From the NCBI GenBank assembly GCA_964468415.1, contig CAYXUS010000160.1:4386-68385 (forward strand): a stretch of 64,000 bases of DNA, written 5' to 3'. Below are positions 33,651-41,392 of the stretch, piece after piece. A model generated the notes under the pieces. The model searched no databases. It was not told the origin of the DNA and saw nothing but the letters and a program-made list of their open reading frames with translations. The position numbers and the translations under genes were made by a program. Origin of the DNA: Caldithrix sp964468415 (GTDB taxonomy: Bacteria; Calditrichota; Calditrichia; Calditrichales; Calditrichaceae). Numbering within the stretch: position 1 is the first letter of the stretch; each line of letters begins with the position of its first letter.

Positions 33651-33850
33651 GAAATCGGTTTCAAATGAATGGGTAAACTGCCAAAGCTTGATTTGCACGG
33701 CCTGCGTAAATTTTGTTATGGGCCTTGTGGCTTCGCTTTTTTGTTGTAATATTTTACAAAAGGGGATTTTTTCACAGTTTCAATAGCTACTTAGGCCTTG
33801 TGTGTCAGGAAATTCCGGAGATTTGCCACCTTTTTTTTGGGGACAGTCGG
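33625..33850 (-). mobile_element. Insertion-sequence 5' end remnant, copy B
   Basis: Direct repeat of copy A (29961-30250) in the same orientation, about 3.6 kb away, with most bases shared over roughly 220 positions. On the minus strand it encodes ITKFTQAVQIKLWQFTH then SFETDFSKPEHKK in an unbroken frame, but the ATG found in copy A is replaced. It ends at about GGGGACAG (33838-33845), as copy A does. Its coding side is fused to the DUF4372 transposase fragment, so one IS inserted into or recombined with the other. Confidence 0.65.
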
Positions 33851-34039
33851 AATTTTGCCCGCACGCATCGTTACCGTGCACAAGAGTTTCCGCAAAAAAA
33901 TTGTCCGAGCCTCAAAAATGAGACGCAGAAACCGCCGTACGAAACATTTTTCCGCGGCGCCAAGTTGAATTTCTCATTGTAAACCATTATATTTCTTAGC
34001 TTATTTAAATCATAAACAATGTAAGGAGATTTCGGCCTT

Positions 34040-35845
34040 ATGATGACCAAATTCCGTGAATTTAGCAAAGCCTTTATCATTTTCGTTGGTTTGGCCTTTA
34101 TTGCTTTAATGATTTTCCAATGGGGCGCCGATTACAACAGCCGTTCCAGAAGAAAAGACGTAGTTGGCGAAGTGAACGGTAAAAAGTTGAAATATTCTCA
34201 ATTCGAAAAAATGTTTCAACAGCTATACAAAGAAGAAAGCGCGCGTACCGGAAAAACCAACTTTACCGACGACGACTTACAAAAACTGCGCGATCAGGTT
34301 TGGGAACGCTTCATTCAGCAGACTCTTTTCGAAGAAGAAATGAAACGCCTGGGCATTACCGTAAGCGATTCGGAAATTGTTTACCAAATTTACAACTACC
34401 CCCTGCAAGACTTCAAACAGCATCCGGCCTTTCAGACCAACGGCGTATTCGATATTAAAAAATACCACGCCGCTCTGGGCAATCCCAACATCCCCTGGAT
34501 GCAGGTAGAAGAAATTTATCGTCAGCAAATTCCGTACATCAAGTTGCAAAACATTATTACCAATACGGTGCGGGTTACCGACGAAGAAATTAAGGACGAA
34601 TTCATCAAAGAGAATATCAAGGCCAGGGTAGAATATCTGGGCACTTCCGTTTTTCAGTTTCTGAACGACTCCCTGAAAATTTCCGATGCTGAAATCAAAC
34701 AATATTACAACACCCACAAAGACGAATTTGTGCAGGAAGAACGCCGTCAGTTGTCTTACGTAAAATTCCCCATTGTTACCACCAAAGAAGACACTCAGGA
34801 AGTTCTGAAAGAATTTGAACACATTAAAAAACGTCTGGCCAACGGCGAAAAATTCAACGATCTGGCATTGGAATATTCCGAAGATCCTTCGGTAAAAAAG
34901 AACAAAGGCGAATTGGGCTATTTTTCCAGAACCGACATGGTCAAGCCGTTTGCCGATGCGGCGTTTAACGCCAAAGCAGGGGACGTGGTTGGCCCCGTTA
35001 AAACCCGCTACGGTTTTCATTTGATTAAAATAGAAGACAAGAAAAAAGAAAACGGCAAATGGTTGGTCAAAGCCAGCCATATTTTAATGAAGGTTCATCC
35101 GGCACCTTCGCGTGTAGAATCGCAAGAGACCAAAGCCCGTTTATTTGCCGAAGACGCTAAGAGTCACGGTTTTACGGAACAGGCCAAATTAAACGGATAC
35201 GAAGTAAAAACCACCCCGCTGTTTACCAAAGAGGGCGACTTCATTCCCGGTATCGGCAACCACGCGGCAATTAAGGCCTTTGCCTTTTCGGCAAAGCTGA
35301 ACGAAGTTTCGCGCATGTATCGCACCGATGACGGTTACATTGTGGTCTCGGTGACAAAAATCGTTCCCAAGGGTTACCGACCGCTGGAATCGGTTAAACA
35401 GGTCATTGTTAATCGGCTGCGTTTAGAAAAGGCCAAAGAGCTGGCCAAAGATTTTATGCTGAAATTCAAAGATAAAGTAAAAGCCGGCGAGCCTTTTAAA
35501 CAAATCGCCGCAAGCGATCCCACCCACCGTTTGCGTTACAACGAAACCGGTTACTTTTCCATCAATTCCACCGTTCCGGGCATCGGCTATTCGGTAGAAT
35601 TTAATGCTACGGCATTTTCTTTAAAACCGGGCGAAGTTTCCGATTTGGTCGGAACGGATCGTGGGTACTATTACATTAAACTATTGGACAAAACCAAATT
35701 CGATTCCACAGCATTTAATGCCCAAAAAGACCGGATTCGCATGAAGCTGCTTACGGAAAAGCGCAACGCTGTGTTTAACGACTGGTATCAGGATTTAAAG
35801 GAGAAAGCCGATATTGTGGATAATCGAAAAATGTTTAACCTGTAA
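34040..35845 (+). CDS. PpiD/SurA-like peptidyl-prolyl isomerase, membrane-anchored
   Basis: A periplasmic folding factor of 601 residues. An uncleaved N-terminal helix (about 10-29, AFIIFVGLAFIALMIFQWGA) anchors it, followed by a SurA_N-type helical domain (VGEVNGKKLKYSQFEKM). A parvulin domain lies at about 230-335 (YFSRTDMVKPFADAAFNAKAG, YGFHLIKIEDKK). A second, degenerate parvulin start VKASHILMKV follows. Near the C-terminus TGYFSINSTVPGIGYSVEF begins another parvulin-like end. Tandem ATG codons at 34040 and 34043 follow GGAG; either could be used. It is transcribed alone and closed by a terminator. Confidence 0.88.
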   Translation: MMTKFREFSKAFIIFVGLAFIALMIFQWGADYNSRSRRKDVVGEVNGKKLKYSQFEKMFQQLYKEESARTGKTNFTDDDLQKLRDQVWERFIQQTLFEEEMKRLGITVSDSEIVYQIYNYPLQDFKQHPAFQTNGVFDIKKYHAALGNPNIPWMQVEEIYRQQIPYIKLQNIITNTVRVTDEEIKDEFIKENIKARVEYLGTSVFQFLNDSLKISDAEIKQYYNTHKDEFVQEERRQLSYVKFPIVTTKEDTQEVLKEFEHIKKRLANGEKFNDLALEYSEDPSVKKNKGELGYFSRTDMVKPFADAAFNAKAGDVVGPVKTRYGFHLIKIEDKKKENGKWLVKASHILMKVHPAPSRVESQETKARLFAEDAKSHGFTEQAKLNGYEVKTTPLFTKEGDFIPGIGNHAAIKAFAFSAKLNEVSRMYRTDDGYIVVSVTKIVPKGYRPLESVKQVIVNRLRLEKAKELAKDFMLKFKDKVKAGEPFKQIAASDPTHRLRYNETGYFSINSTVPGIGYSVEFNATAFSLKPGEVSDLVGTDRGYYYIKLLDKTKFDSTAFNAQKDRIRMKLLTEKRNAVFNDWYQDLKEKADIVDNRKMFNL

Positions 35846-35867
35846 TTATCCTGAATTCAATCGATTC

Positions 35868-35898
35868 AAAAAAGGCTCTCTGCGGAGGGCCTTTTTTT
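35868..35898 (+). terminator. Intrinsic terminator after the PpiD-like gene
   Basis: A-rich leader, stem GGCTCTC with GAGGGCC around TGCG (one G-T type mismatch), then seven Ts; 23 bp after the stop codon. Confidence 0.88.
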
Positions 35899-36028
35899 AT
35901 GCCTCAAAATTGCCGGCCCTTATATTTTTAAAACAAGTTGGTTTTGGCACACCGTTTTTCTTAACTTCACAGATGTTAAGACATGCTTTATTGACCAATT
36001 ACTCCATTTCCGAAAAAAGGAGATTATG

Positions 36029-36847
36029 ATGGAAACCATCCAGAACTATTATCAAATGGGCGTCGATTTAATTTGGCGCATCGGGCCACAACTTCTCTGG
36101 GCTTTGGCCACCCTATTCGTTGGTACATGGATTATCAAACTGATTAACCGCTTTGCCGGGAAAGCCATGGAAAAAGGGAATGTCGACCTTTCTCTGCGCA
36201 AATTCATTGCCAGTCTCCTGAGCATCGGACTCAAAATTTTACTGTTGATCAGTGTGGCCGGCATGCTGGGTATTGCCACCGCCTCGTTTGTCGCCGTTAT
36301 CGGTGCGGCCGGTTTAGCCGTTGGTTTAGCCTTACAGGGCAGCCTGGCCAATTTCGCCGGTGGAGTACTTATTCTTTTGCTCAAGCCGTTCAAAGTGGGA
36401 GACGTTATCGAAGCCCAGGGGTATGTGGGCAAAGTAGATCAAATCCAAATTTTCAACACCATCCTGAAAACGGCGGACAATAAAACCGTTATCCTGCCTA
36501 ATGCTGCCGTTTCCAACGGAAATATTACCAACTATTCAACCGAACCCCGGCGGCGGGTGGACATGACTTTTGGCATTGGTTATGACGACGATTTGCTAAA
36601 GGCCAAACAAATTTTACAAAAAATGACAGAAGAAGACGAACGCATTCTAAAAGATCCGGCCCCGACGGTTGTAGTCTCGGAATTGGCCGACAGTTCGGTT
36701 AATTTTGCCGTACGGGTATGGGTTAAGGCCGAAGACTACTGGAATGTTTTCTTTGATTTTCAGGAAAAAGTCAAATTGACCTTTGACAAAGAAGGAATCA
36801 GCATTCCTTATCCGCAACAAGACGTCCATTTACATCAGGAAAATTAG
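36029..36847 (+). CDS. Small-conductance mechanosensitive channel, MscS family
   Basis: The 272 residues have the minimal MscS architecture. Three membrane helices lie at about 18-37, 55-78 and 85-115. The pore helix has the Ala/Gly pattern AVIGAAGLAVGLALQGSLAN. The beta domain has FKVGDVIEAQGYVGKVDQI and LPNAAVSNGNITNYS, and the alpha/beta C-terminus ends IPYPQQDVHL. ATG at 36029 is chosen because AAGGAG is six bases upstream; an ATG at 36026 is too close. The LEA-type lipoprotein follows 21 bp later, so the two are probably co-transcribed. Confidence 0.94.
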   Translation: METIQNYYQMGVDLIWRIGPQLLWALATLFVGTWIIKLINRFAGKAMEKGNVDLSLRKFIASLLSIGLKILLLISVAGMLGIATASFVAVIGAAGLAVGLALQGSLANFAGGVLILLLKPFKVGDVIEAQGYVGKVDQIQIFNTILKTADNKTVILPNAAVSNGNITNYSTEPRRRVDMTFGIGYDDDLLKAKQILQKMTEEDERILKDPAPTVVVSELADSSVNFAVRVWVKAEDYWNVFFDFQEKVKLTFDKEGISIPYPQQDVHLHQEN

Positions 36848-36868
36848 AAAAAAACGGAGGAATCAATA

Positions 36869-37741
36869 GTGCGTGCAAAACGAATTGTTACCGTATTTTT
36901 AATCGGATTCATTTTCATCTCCATTTGGAGCTGCGCGGAATTAACGCAAATTTTACAACCGCTTAACGTGCAAAAGCCCCGCGTTAACGTAAGTCAGGTA
37001 AAATTAACAGGGCTTAATTTTTCACAAGCCGATCTGGATTTTAAGTTAAAAATCGAAAACCCCAATAATGTTGCCATTTCTCTGGCCGGGTTTGATTACG
37101 ACTTCTTTATTAACGACCATAGTTTTTTAAAAGGGCAACAAGACCAGCAGAGCAAAATCGAAGCCAAAGGCGCCTCTTTCGTCAACATCCCGGTTGCTCT
37201 CAACTTCAAACAGCTCTACGAAACTTACCAATCGCTCAAAAATTCAGACAGCATCCGTTACACCCTTAAAACCGGATTGAATTTCAATCTCCCCATTCTG
37301 GGGAAAATCCGCATTCCGGTTTCCACTTCCGGGCGTTTACCGACATTGAAGATGCCCAAAATAAAAGTTAAAGCACTCAAGCTGGAGAATTTAGGATTCA
37401 CCAGTGCCAAATTGCGTTTGCAACTGGCCCTGGAAAATCCGAACGCCTGGAGCATGCTGTTGAATAAAATGGATTACCAGTTTTTAATTAATGGCAATCA
37501 ATGGATTCAGGGACAATTGAATCAGGCGCAGGCCATTGATAAAAAAGCCGCCAGCGTTCTGGATATTCCCATCACTCTGAACTTTTTGCAAATGGGACGA
37601 ACCGTTTACAATCTGCTTACCCAGCCCGGCGCTTTAAACTATCAACTAAAAGGCAATGCCGATCTCCAAAGTTCCATCAAACTTCTGGGCCATTTTACCA
37701 TGCCCATCAATCAGTCGGGTAAGGTGGAATTACTCAAATAA
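36869..37741 (+). CDS. Lipoprotein with two LEA type 2 (WHy) domains
   Basis: The 290 residues have an N-terminal signal with lipobox WSC (VFLIGFIFISIWSC). Two similar halves follow. Each has an LEA14/WHy strand pattern: VSQVKLTGLNFSQADLDFK with KIENPNNVAISLAGFDYDF, and VKALKLENLGFTSAKLRLQ with ALENPNAWSMLLNKMDYQF. LEA2 domains are linked to desiccation or envelope stress, but their molecular role in bacteria is unclear. The start is GTG with CGGAGG at nine bases. It follows the MscS gene, a pairing that suggests osmotic or envelope stress response. Confidence 0.85.
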   Translation: MRAKRIVTVFLIGFIFISIWSCAELTQILQPLNVQKPRVNVSQVKLTGLNFSQADLDFKLKIENPNNVAISLAGFDYDFFINDHSFLKGQQDQQSKIEAKGASFVNIPVALNFKQLYETYQSLKNSDSIRYTLKTGLNFNLPILGKIRIPVSTSGRLPTLKMPKIKVKALKLENLGFTSAKLRLQLALENPNAWSMLLNKMDYQFLINGNQWIQGQLNQAQAIDKKAASVLDIPITLNFLQMGRTVYNLLTQPGALNYQLKGNADLQSSIKLLGHFTMPINQSGKVELLK

Positions 37742-37757
37742 ATGCAAAATACTCCTT

Positions 37758-37792
37758 AACCGATCGGGGCATCCAGGCTCCGATTGGTTTTT
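37758..37792 (+). terminator. Probable intrinsic terminator after the LEA lipoprotein
   Basis: AACCGATCGG pairs with CCGATTGGTT (one mismatch) around a 14-base loop and is followed by a short T-run; 17 bp after the stop codon. Confidence 0.65.
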
Positions 37793-37890
37793 CCATGCAT
37801 CGAATTCGGAAGTGCAAAGCGTTCTTTAATTTTTGATCCCATCCTGTTATTTTTTTATCTTAAAACGTACCATTAACAAAGCGAGGCATT

Positions 37891-38802
37891 ATGGCAGAAT
37901 TAGGCTTAGCATTAGGCGGCGGGGGCGCCCGCGGACTGGCCCATATTGGGGTGCTAAAAGTTTTGGAACGCGAGCGCATTAACTTTCAGGCCATTACCGG
38001 TTGCAGTATGGGTTCCATTGTGGGCGGTTTGTACGCCTACTACGGCAGCGCCCAAAAAGTTGAAGAAGTCATTATCGATTTCATGAAAAGTTCGGTCGTA
38101 GAAAAGTTAGGTTTAGATTCTCTAAAAGAGAACAAAGACGGCTCTCCCAAATCGTCTTTCGAACAATTCTTCGATTTGATTGAGGTGCGCCTACAGGCCA
38201 TTAAAGCATTGGGCAGCACTTCTTATTTCGACGAAGAAGTAACCAAAGAAATCTTTCAAATTATTCCCGATGCACTCATCGAAGATTTGCCTATTCCCTT
38301 TTCGGCAATTGCTACCGACCTGATTTCGGGCAATGAAATCAACTTTACACACGGCAGCCTGCGCGAGGCCATCCGTGCCAGTTCAGCCATTCCGGGCATT
38401 TTTCCGCCCGTGCAAATTGACGATTACCTGCTGGTTGATGGCAGCGCATCGGAAAGCGTGCCGGCCGGACGCGTGCGCGAAATAGGCGCCGACCGTGTGC
38501 TGGCCGTGGACGTAACGCGCGACATTAAAATTTTCACCCATCCGAACAACATTCTGGAAATTTTACTGCGTACCGAAGATATCACCTCTTACCATCTTTC
38601 AAAAATTCGCCTGAAAGAGGCCGATTTGGTCATTCACCCCAATGTTAAAAACTACTCCTGGGTCGATTTTGATCAGGCCAAAGTACTCATCGCTGCCGGA
38701 GAAATTGCCGCCTTGCAAAATCTGGAAGAGATTCGCAAGCTGGCGCATCGTAATTCTTACCTGATTGAACTGGAACAATATTTAAAGCGCTTAACCAGTT
38801 AG
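37891..38802 (+). CDS. Patatin-like phospholipase, RssA/NTE type
   Basis: A serine lipase of 303 residues. The oxyanion-hole glycine run LGGGGARGLAHIGVLKVLE opens the protein; the nucleophile is in GCSMGS (Ser about 43) and the catalytic Asp in LLVDGSASE. There is no signal peptide, so it should act on the cytosolic face of the membrane. It is followed 10 bp later by glycerol-3-phosphate dehydrogenase and then a glycerophosphodiesterase. Together they could take phospholipid to glycerol-3-phosphate and dihydroxyacetone phosphate. A second, deleted patatin gene lies at 57356-57729. Confidence 0.93.
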   Translation: MAELGLALGGGGARGLAHIGVLKVLERERINFQAITGCSMGSIVGGLYAYYGSAQKVEEVIIDFMKSSVVEKLGLDSLKENKDGSPKSSFEQFFDLIEVRLQAIKALGSTSYFDEEVTKEIFQIIPDALIEDLPIPFSAIATDLISGNEINFTHGSLREAIRASSAIPGIFPPVQIDDYLLVDGSASESVPAGRVREIGADRVLAVDVTRDIKIFTHPNNILEILLRTEDITSYHLSKIRLKEADLVIHPNVKNYSWVDFDQAKVLIAAGEIAALQNLEEIRKLAHRNSYLIELEQYLKRLTS

Positions 38803-38812
38803 GCTTTTTATT

Positions 38813-40390
38813 ATGAACAGAAAATTGATGTTAGAAAATTTAACATCCCATCCGCAAAAGGAGTGGGATGTTCTGGTCATTGGCGGAGGCGCCACCGGTT
38901 TGGGAGCCGCCGTCGATGCGGCAACACGTGGATTTAATACCTTGCTGGTGGAACAGGCCGACTTTGCCAAAGGAACATCCAGCCGCAGCACCAAATTGGT
39001 GCACGGAGGCGTACGCTACCTGGCACAAGGGGATGTTTCTCTGGTTTTCGAAGCTTTGCACGAACGCGGCTTGCTCATGCAGAACGCCCCGCATCTGGTG
39101 CGTAATCAAGCCTTTATTATTCCTGCCTACGAATGGTGGGAGGGACCGTTCTACAACATCGGCATGAAGGTGTACGATTTGATGGCCGGGAAATTAGGTT
39201 TTGGCCCTTCGCAAAAAATTTCCAAAGAAGAAACCCTCAAAGCCATTCCCAATTTAACCCAAAAGGGACTACTGGGCGGGGTAATCTATTACGACGGCCA
39301 ATTCGATGATGCCCGGCTGGCGGTCAATTTGGCGCAGACCGCCGTTGAAAACGGCGCAACCGTGTTAAACTACATGAAGGTAATCGGCCTGCATAAAGAT
39401 GCACGTGGCATTCTGGACGGCGCCCTTTTACTCGATCTGGAGACAAACCGGGAAATTGCGGTTAAGGCACGCGTTATCATAAATGCAACCGGCGTTTTCA
39501 GCGATTCCGTGCGAAAGTTAGACGACCCTTCGGCTCCTAACACGGTGGTGCCCAGTCAGGGCGTGCATCTCATTCTGGAGCACAGCTTTTTGCAAGGCGA
39601 CTCCGCCATCATGATTCCCCACACACCCGACGGCCGGGTTTTGTTTGCCGTGCCCTGGCACAACAAAGTAATTGTGGGTACCACCGATACGCCGTTAAGA
39701 GAAATTTCTCTGGAGCCCCGTCCGTTACCGGAAGAAATCGACTTTTTGCTTAACACATCGGCTCAATATTTGAAAAAAGATCCGCGTCCCGAAGACGTAC
39801 TCAGTGTTTTTGCCGGGCTTCGCCCTCTGGCCGCACCGGCGGGAAGTGCCGAACAAACCAAAGACATCTCACGCCGGCACCAAATAACGGTTTCGCTTTC
39901 CGGGTTGGTAACCGTGACCGGCGGCAAGTGGACGACTTATCGTAAAATGGCCGAAGAAACCATCGACAAAGCCATCATCGTAGGCGGCCTGGAAGAAAAA
40001 GACTGCGTGACCAAACATCTGCCCATTCATGGCTATCTCAAAAATACCGATTTCGATCAGCCGCTTTATTATTACGGAGCAGACAAAACCATTTTGCAAG
40101 AGACCGTCTTTGCAGAAGATCAAAATCTGGAAGAACCCTTGCACGCCCACCTACCTTATTTAAAGGGAGAAGTAATCTGGGCCGTGCGCCATGAGATGGC
40201 CCGTACGGTGGAAGATTTTTTGGCACGGCGTACGCGCGCGCTCTTTTTGGATGCCCGGGCCAGCATAGAGATGGCACCGGCCGTTGCCCGTCTGATGGCC
40301 GATGAATTAGGCTATTCCCGAAAGTGGATAAAGCAACAGGTGGCCGACTACCAGGCCTTAGCCAAAGGCTACTTGCTAACCGATCAATAG
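38813..40390 (+). CDS. glpD: Aerobic-type glycerol-3-phosphate dehydrogenase (FAD)
   Basis: Oxidises glycerol-3-phosphate to dihydroxyacetone phosphate and passes electrons to quinone. The 525 residues have the FAD motif VIGGGATGLGAAVDAATRG near the N-terminus, TSSRSTKLVHGGVRYL, HTPDGRVLFAVPWHNKVIVG and VTGGKWTTYRKMAEETID. The C-terminal DAO_C domain has WAVRHEMARTVEDFLARRTR. It starts 10 bp after the patatin gene and is followed by the phosphodiesterase. Confidence 0.95.
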   Translation: MNRKLMLENLTSHPQKEWDVLVIGGGATGLGAAVDAATRGFNTLLVEQADFAKGTSSRSTKLVHGGVRYLAQGDVSLVFEALHERGLLMQNAPHLVRNQAFIIPAYEWWEGPFYNIGMKVYDLMAGKLGFGPSQKISKEETLKAIPNLTQKGLLGGVIYYDGQFDDARLAVNLAQTAVENGATVLNYMKVIGLHKDARGILDGALLLDLETNREIAVKARVIINATGVFSDSVRKLDDPSAPNTVVPSQGVHLILEHSFLQGDSAIMIPHTPDGRVLFAVPWHNKVIVGTTDTPLREISLEPRPLPEEIDFLLNTSAQYLKKDPRPEDVLSVFAGLRPLAAPAGSAEQTKDISRRHQITVSLSGLVTVTGGKWTTYRKMAEETIDKAIIVGGLEEKDCVTKHLPIHGYLKNTDFDQPLYYYGADKTILQETVFAEDQNLEEPLHAHLPYLKGEVIWAVRHEMARTVEDFLARRTRALFLDARASIEMAPAVARLMADELGYSRKWIKQQVADYQALAKGYLLTDQ

Positions 40391-40428
40391 CAAATGCAAG
40401 TATCAGGCCAAAACAGAAAGATTACTTC

Positions 40429-41292
40429 ATGCAAATTCATTCCAAACGTCAAACGCTTATTGTTGCCCATCGGGGCGCCTCACACGCGGCACCGGAAAAC
40501 ACCTTACCCGCCTTCCGGCTGGCCATTGAAGAAGATGCCGATTTTATTGAAGGCGATTTCTGGCTAACCAAAGACAGGCACATCGTCTGCATCCACGATC
40601 CCGATACGGCACGCGTAAGCTGTACCCATTCCAAACTGGATGTACGCTCTTCCACATTGCGGCAGCTAAAGGCGTTGGAGCTTGGAGAATGCCAGGGCAA
40701 ACAATTCAAAGGCACTTCGATTCCGACCTTGCCTGAAATTCTTGAAATTTTACCACCCGAAAAGGGCATCTTTCTGGAAATCAAGGATCCGCGTACTTTG
40801 TTTCTGGAAAAATTACTGCCCATCGCCCGCCGGTACGGGCTTACCCCCGATCGAATGCGATTAATCGCATTCGATCCCGAGGTAATTCGCCGGGCACGAG
40901 AGTACTTTCCCCAACACAAAATCTACTGGCTGTACAATTGGTATCTGGCCAAAGAAACCGGCCTACTTTCCAATTCTCCCAAAGAAATATTAAAAATTTT
41001 GCGCCTGCTGCCCTGCGACGGCCTGAACCTAAACCCCGCTCCATGGATTGACATCGACTTTGTACGCCAATTGCGTAAAATGAACATGGACTTTTGTGTT
41101 TACAATGTAAATCATTTCGATGATGCTTTAAAACTTATCACGTTGGGTGTAGATGCCATTGCGACCAACTATCCGGCGAAAATGCGTGCGCAAATCGCCC
41201 GTTATTTTGCGCCTGCGCCCGTTTCCCGCAAAAAAGCCGAGCGGGTTTCCCTGAACAAGGGCCAAATCGATTTTAAAAACACATTCGAGTAG
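40429..41292 (+). CDS. Glycerophosphodiester phosphodiesterase
   Basis: Hydrolyses glycerophosphodiesters to glycerol-3-phosphate and an alcohol. The 287 residues have the catalytic set AHRGASHAAPENTLPAF, then DFIEGDFWLTKDRHIVCIHD, EIKDP, and a C-terminal VNHFDDALKLITLGVDAIATNYP. There is no signal peptide, so it is cytosolic. ATG at 40429 fits the family N-terminus; the frame could be extended upstream into glpD but without an RBS. The end carries a basic tail of about 25 residues. It is the third gene of the patatin-glpD unit and is closed by a bidirectional terminator. Confidence 0.93.
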   Translation: MQIHSKRQTLIVAHRGASHAAPENTLPAFRLAIEEDADFIEGDFWLTKDRHIVCIHDPDTARVSCTHSKLDVRSSTLRQLKALELGECQGKQFKGTSIPTLPEILEILPPEKGIFLEIKDPRTLFLEKLLPIARRYGLTPDRMRLIAFDPEVIRRAREYFPQHKIYWLYNWYLAKETGLLSNSPKEILKILRLLPCDGLNLNPAPWIDIDFVRQLRKMNMDFCVYNVNHFDDALKLITLGVDAIATNYPAKMRAQIARYFAPAPVSRKKAERVSLNKGQIDFKNTFE

Positions 41293-41344
41293 CGTTTCCG
41301 GGCGTACCCGCCCCAAAATCTCGGCAATCTTCCCGTTCGGGCAT

Positions 41345-41374
41345 AAAAAAAGCCGGTTAAAACCGGCTTTTTTC
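41345..41374. terminator. Bidirectional intrinsic terminator
   Basis: Perfect stem AAAAAAGCCGGTT/AACCGGCTTTTTT with a two-base AA loop (AAAA across the tip). It lies between the convergent phosphodiesterase and phosphofructokinase genes and has A/T tracts on both sides, so it can serve both. Confidence 0.93.
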
Positions 41375-41392
41375 TTTTAACGACACAAATCA

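Larger units (their letters stand above)
33158..34039. other. Gene-poor stretch with IS debris upstream of the PpiD-like gene
   Basis: 882 bp without an intact gene. It contains, in order, a palindrome at the ATPase promoter (33180-33213), a hairpin (33275-33335), a frameshifted transposase N-terminus (33349-33650), copy B of the other IS end (33625-33850), and about 190 bp of leader before the PpiD-like gene. All parts are listed separately. Confidence 0.75.

Noticed and set aside
34277..35080. A 267-codon minus-strand frame within the PpiD-like gene
   Set aside because: It overlaps a clear parvulin gene completely, has no RBS and shows the typical Phe/Val-rich composition of an antisense shadow.
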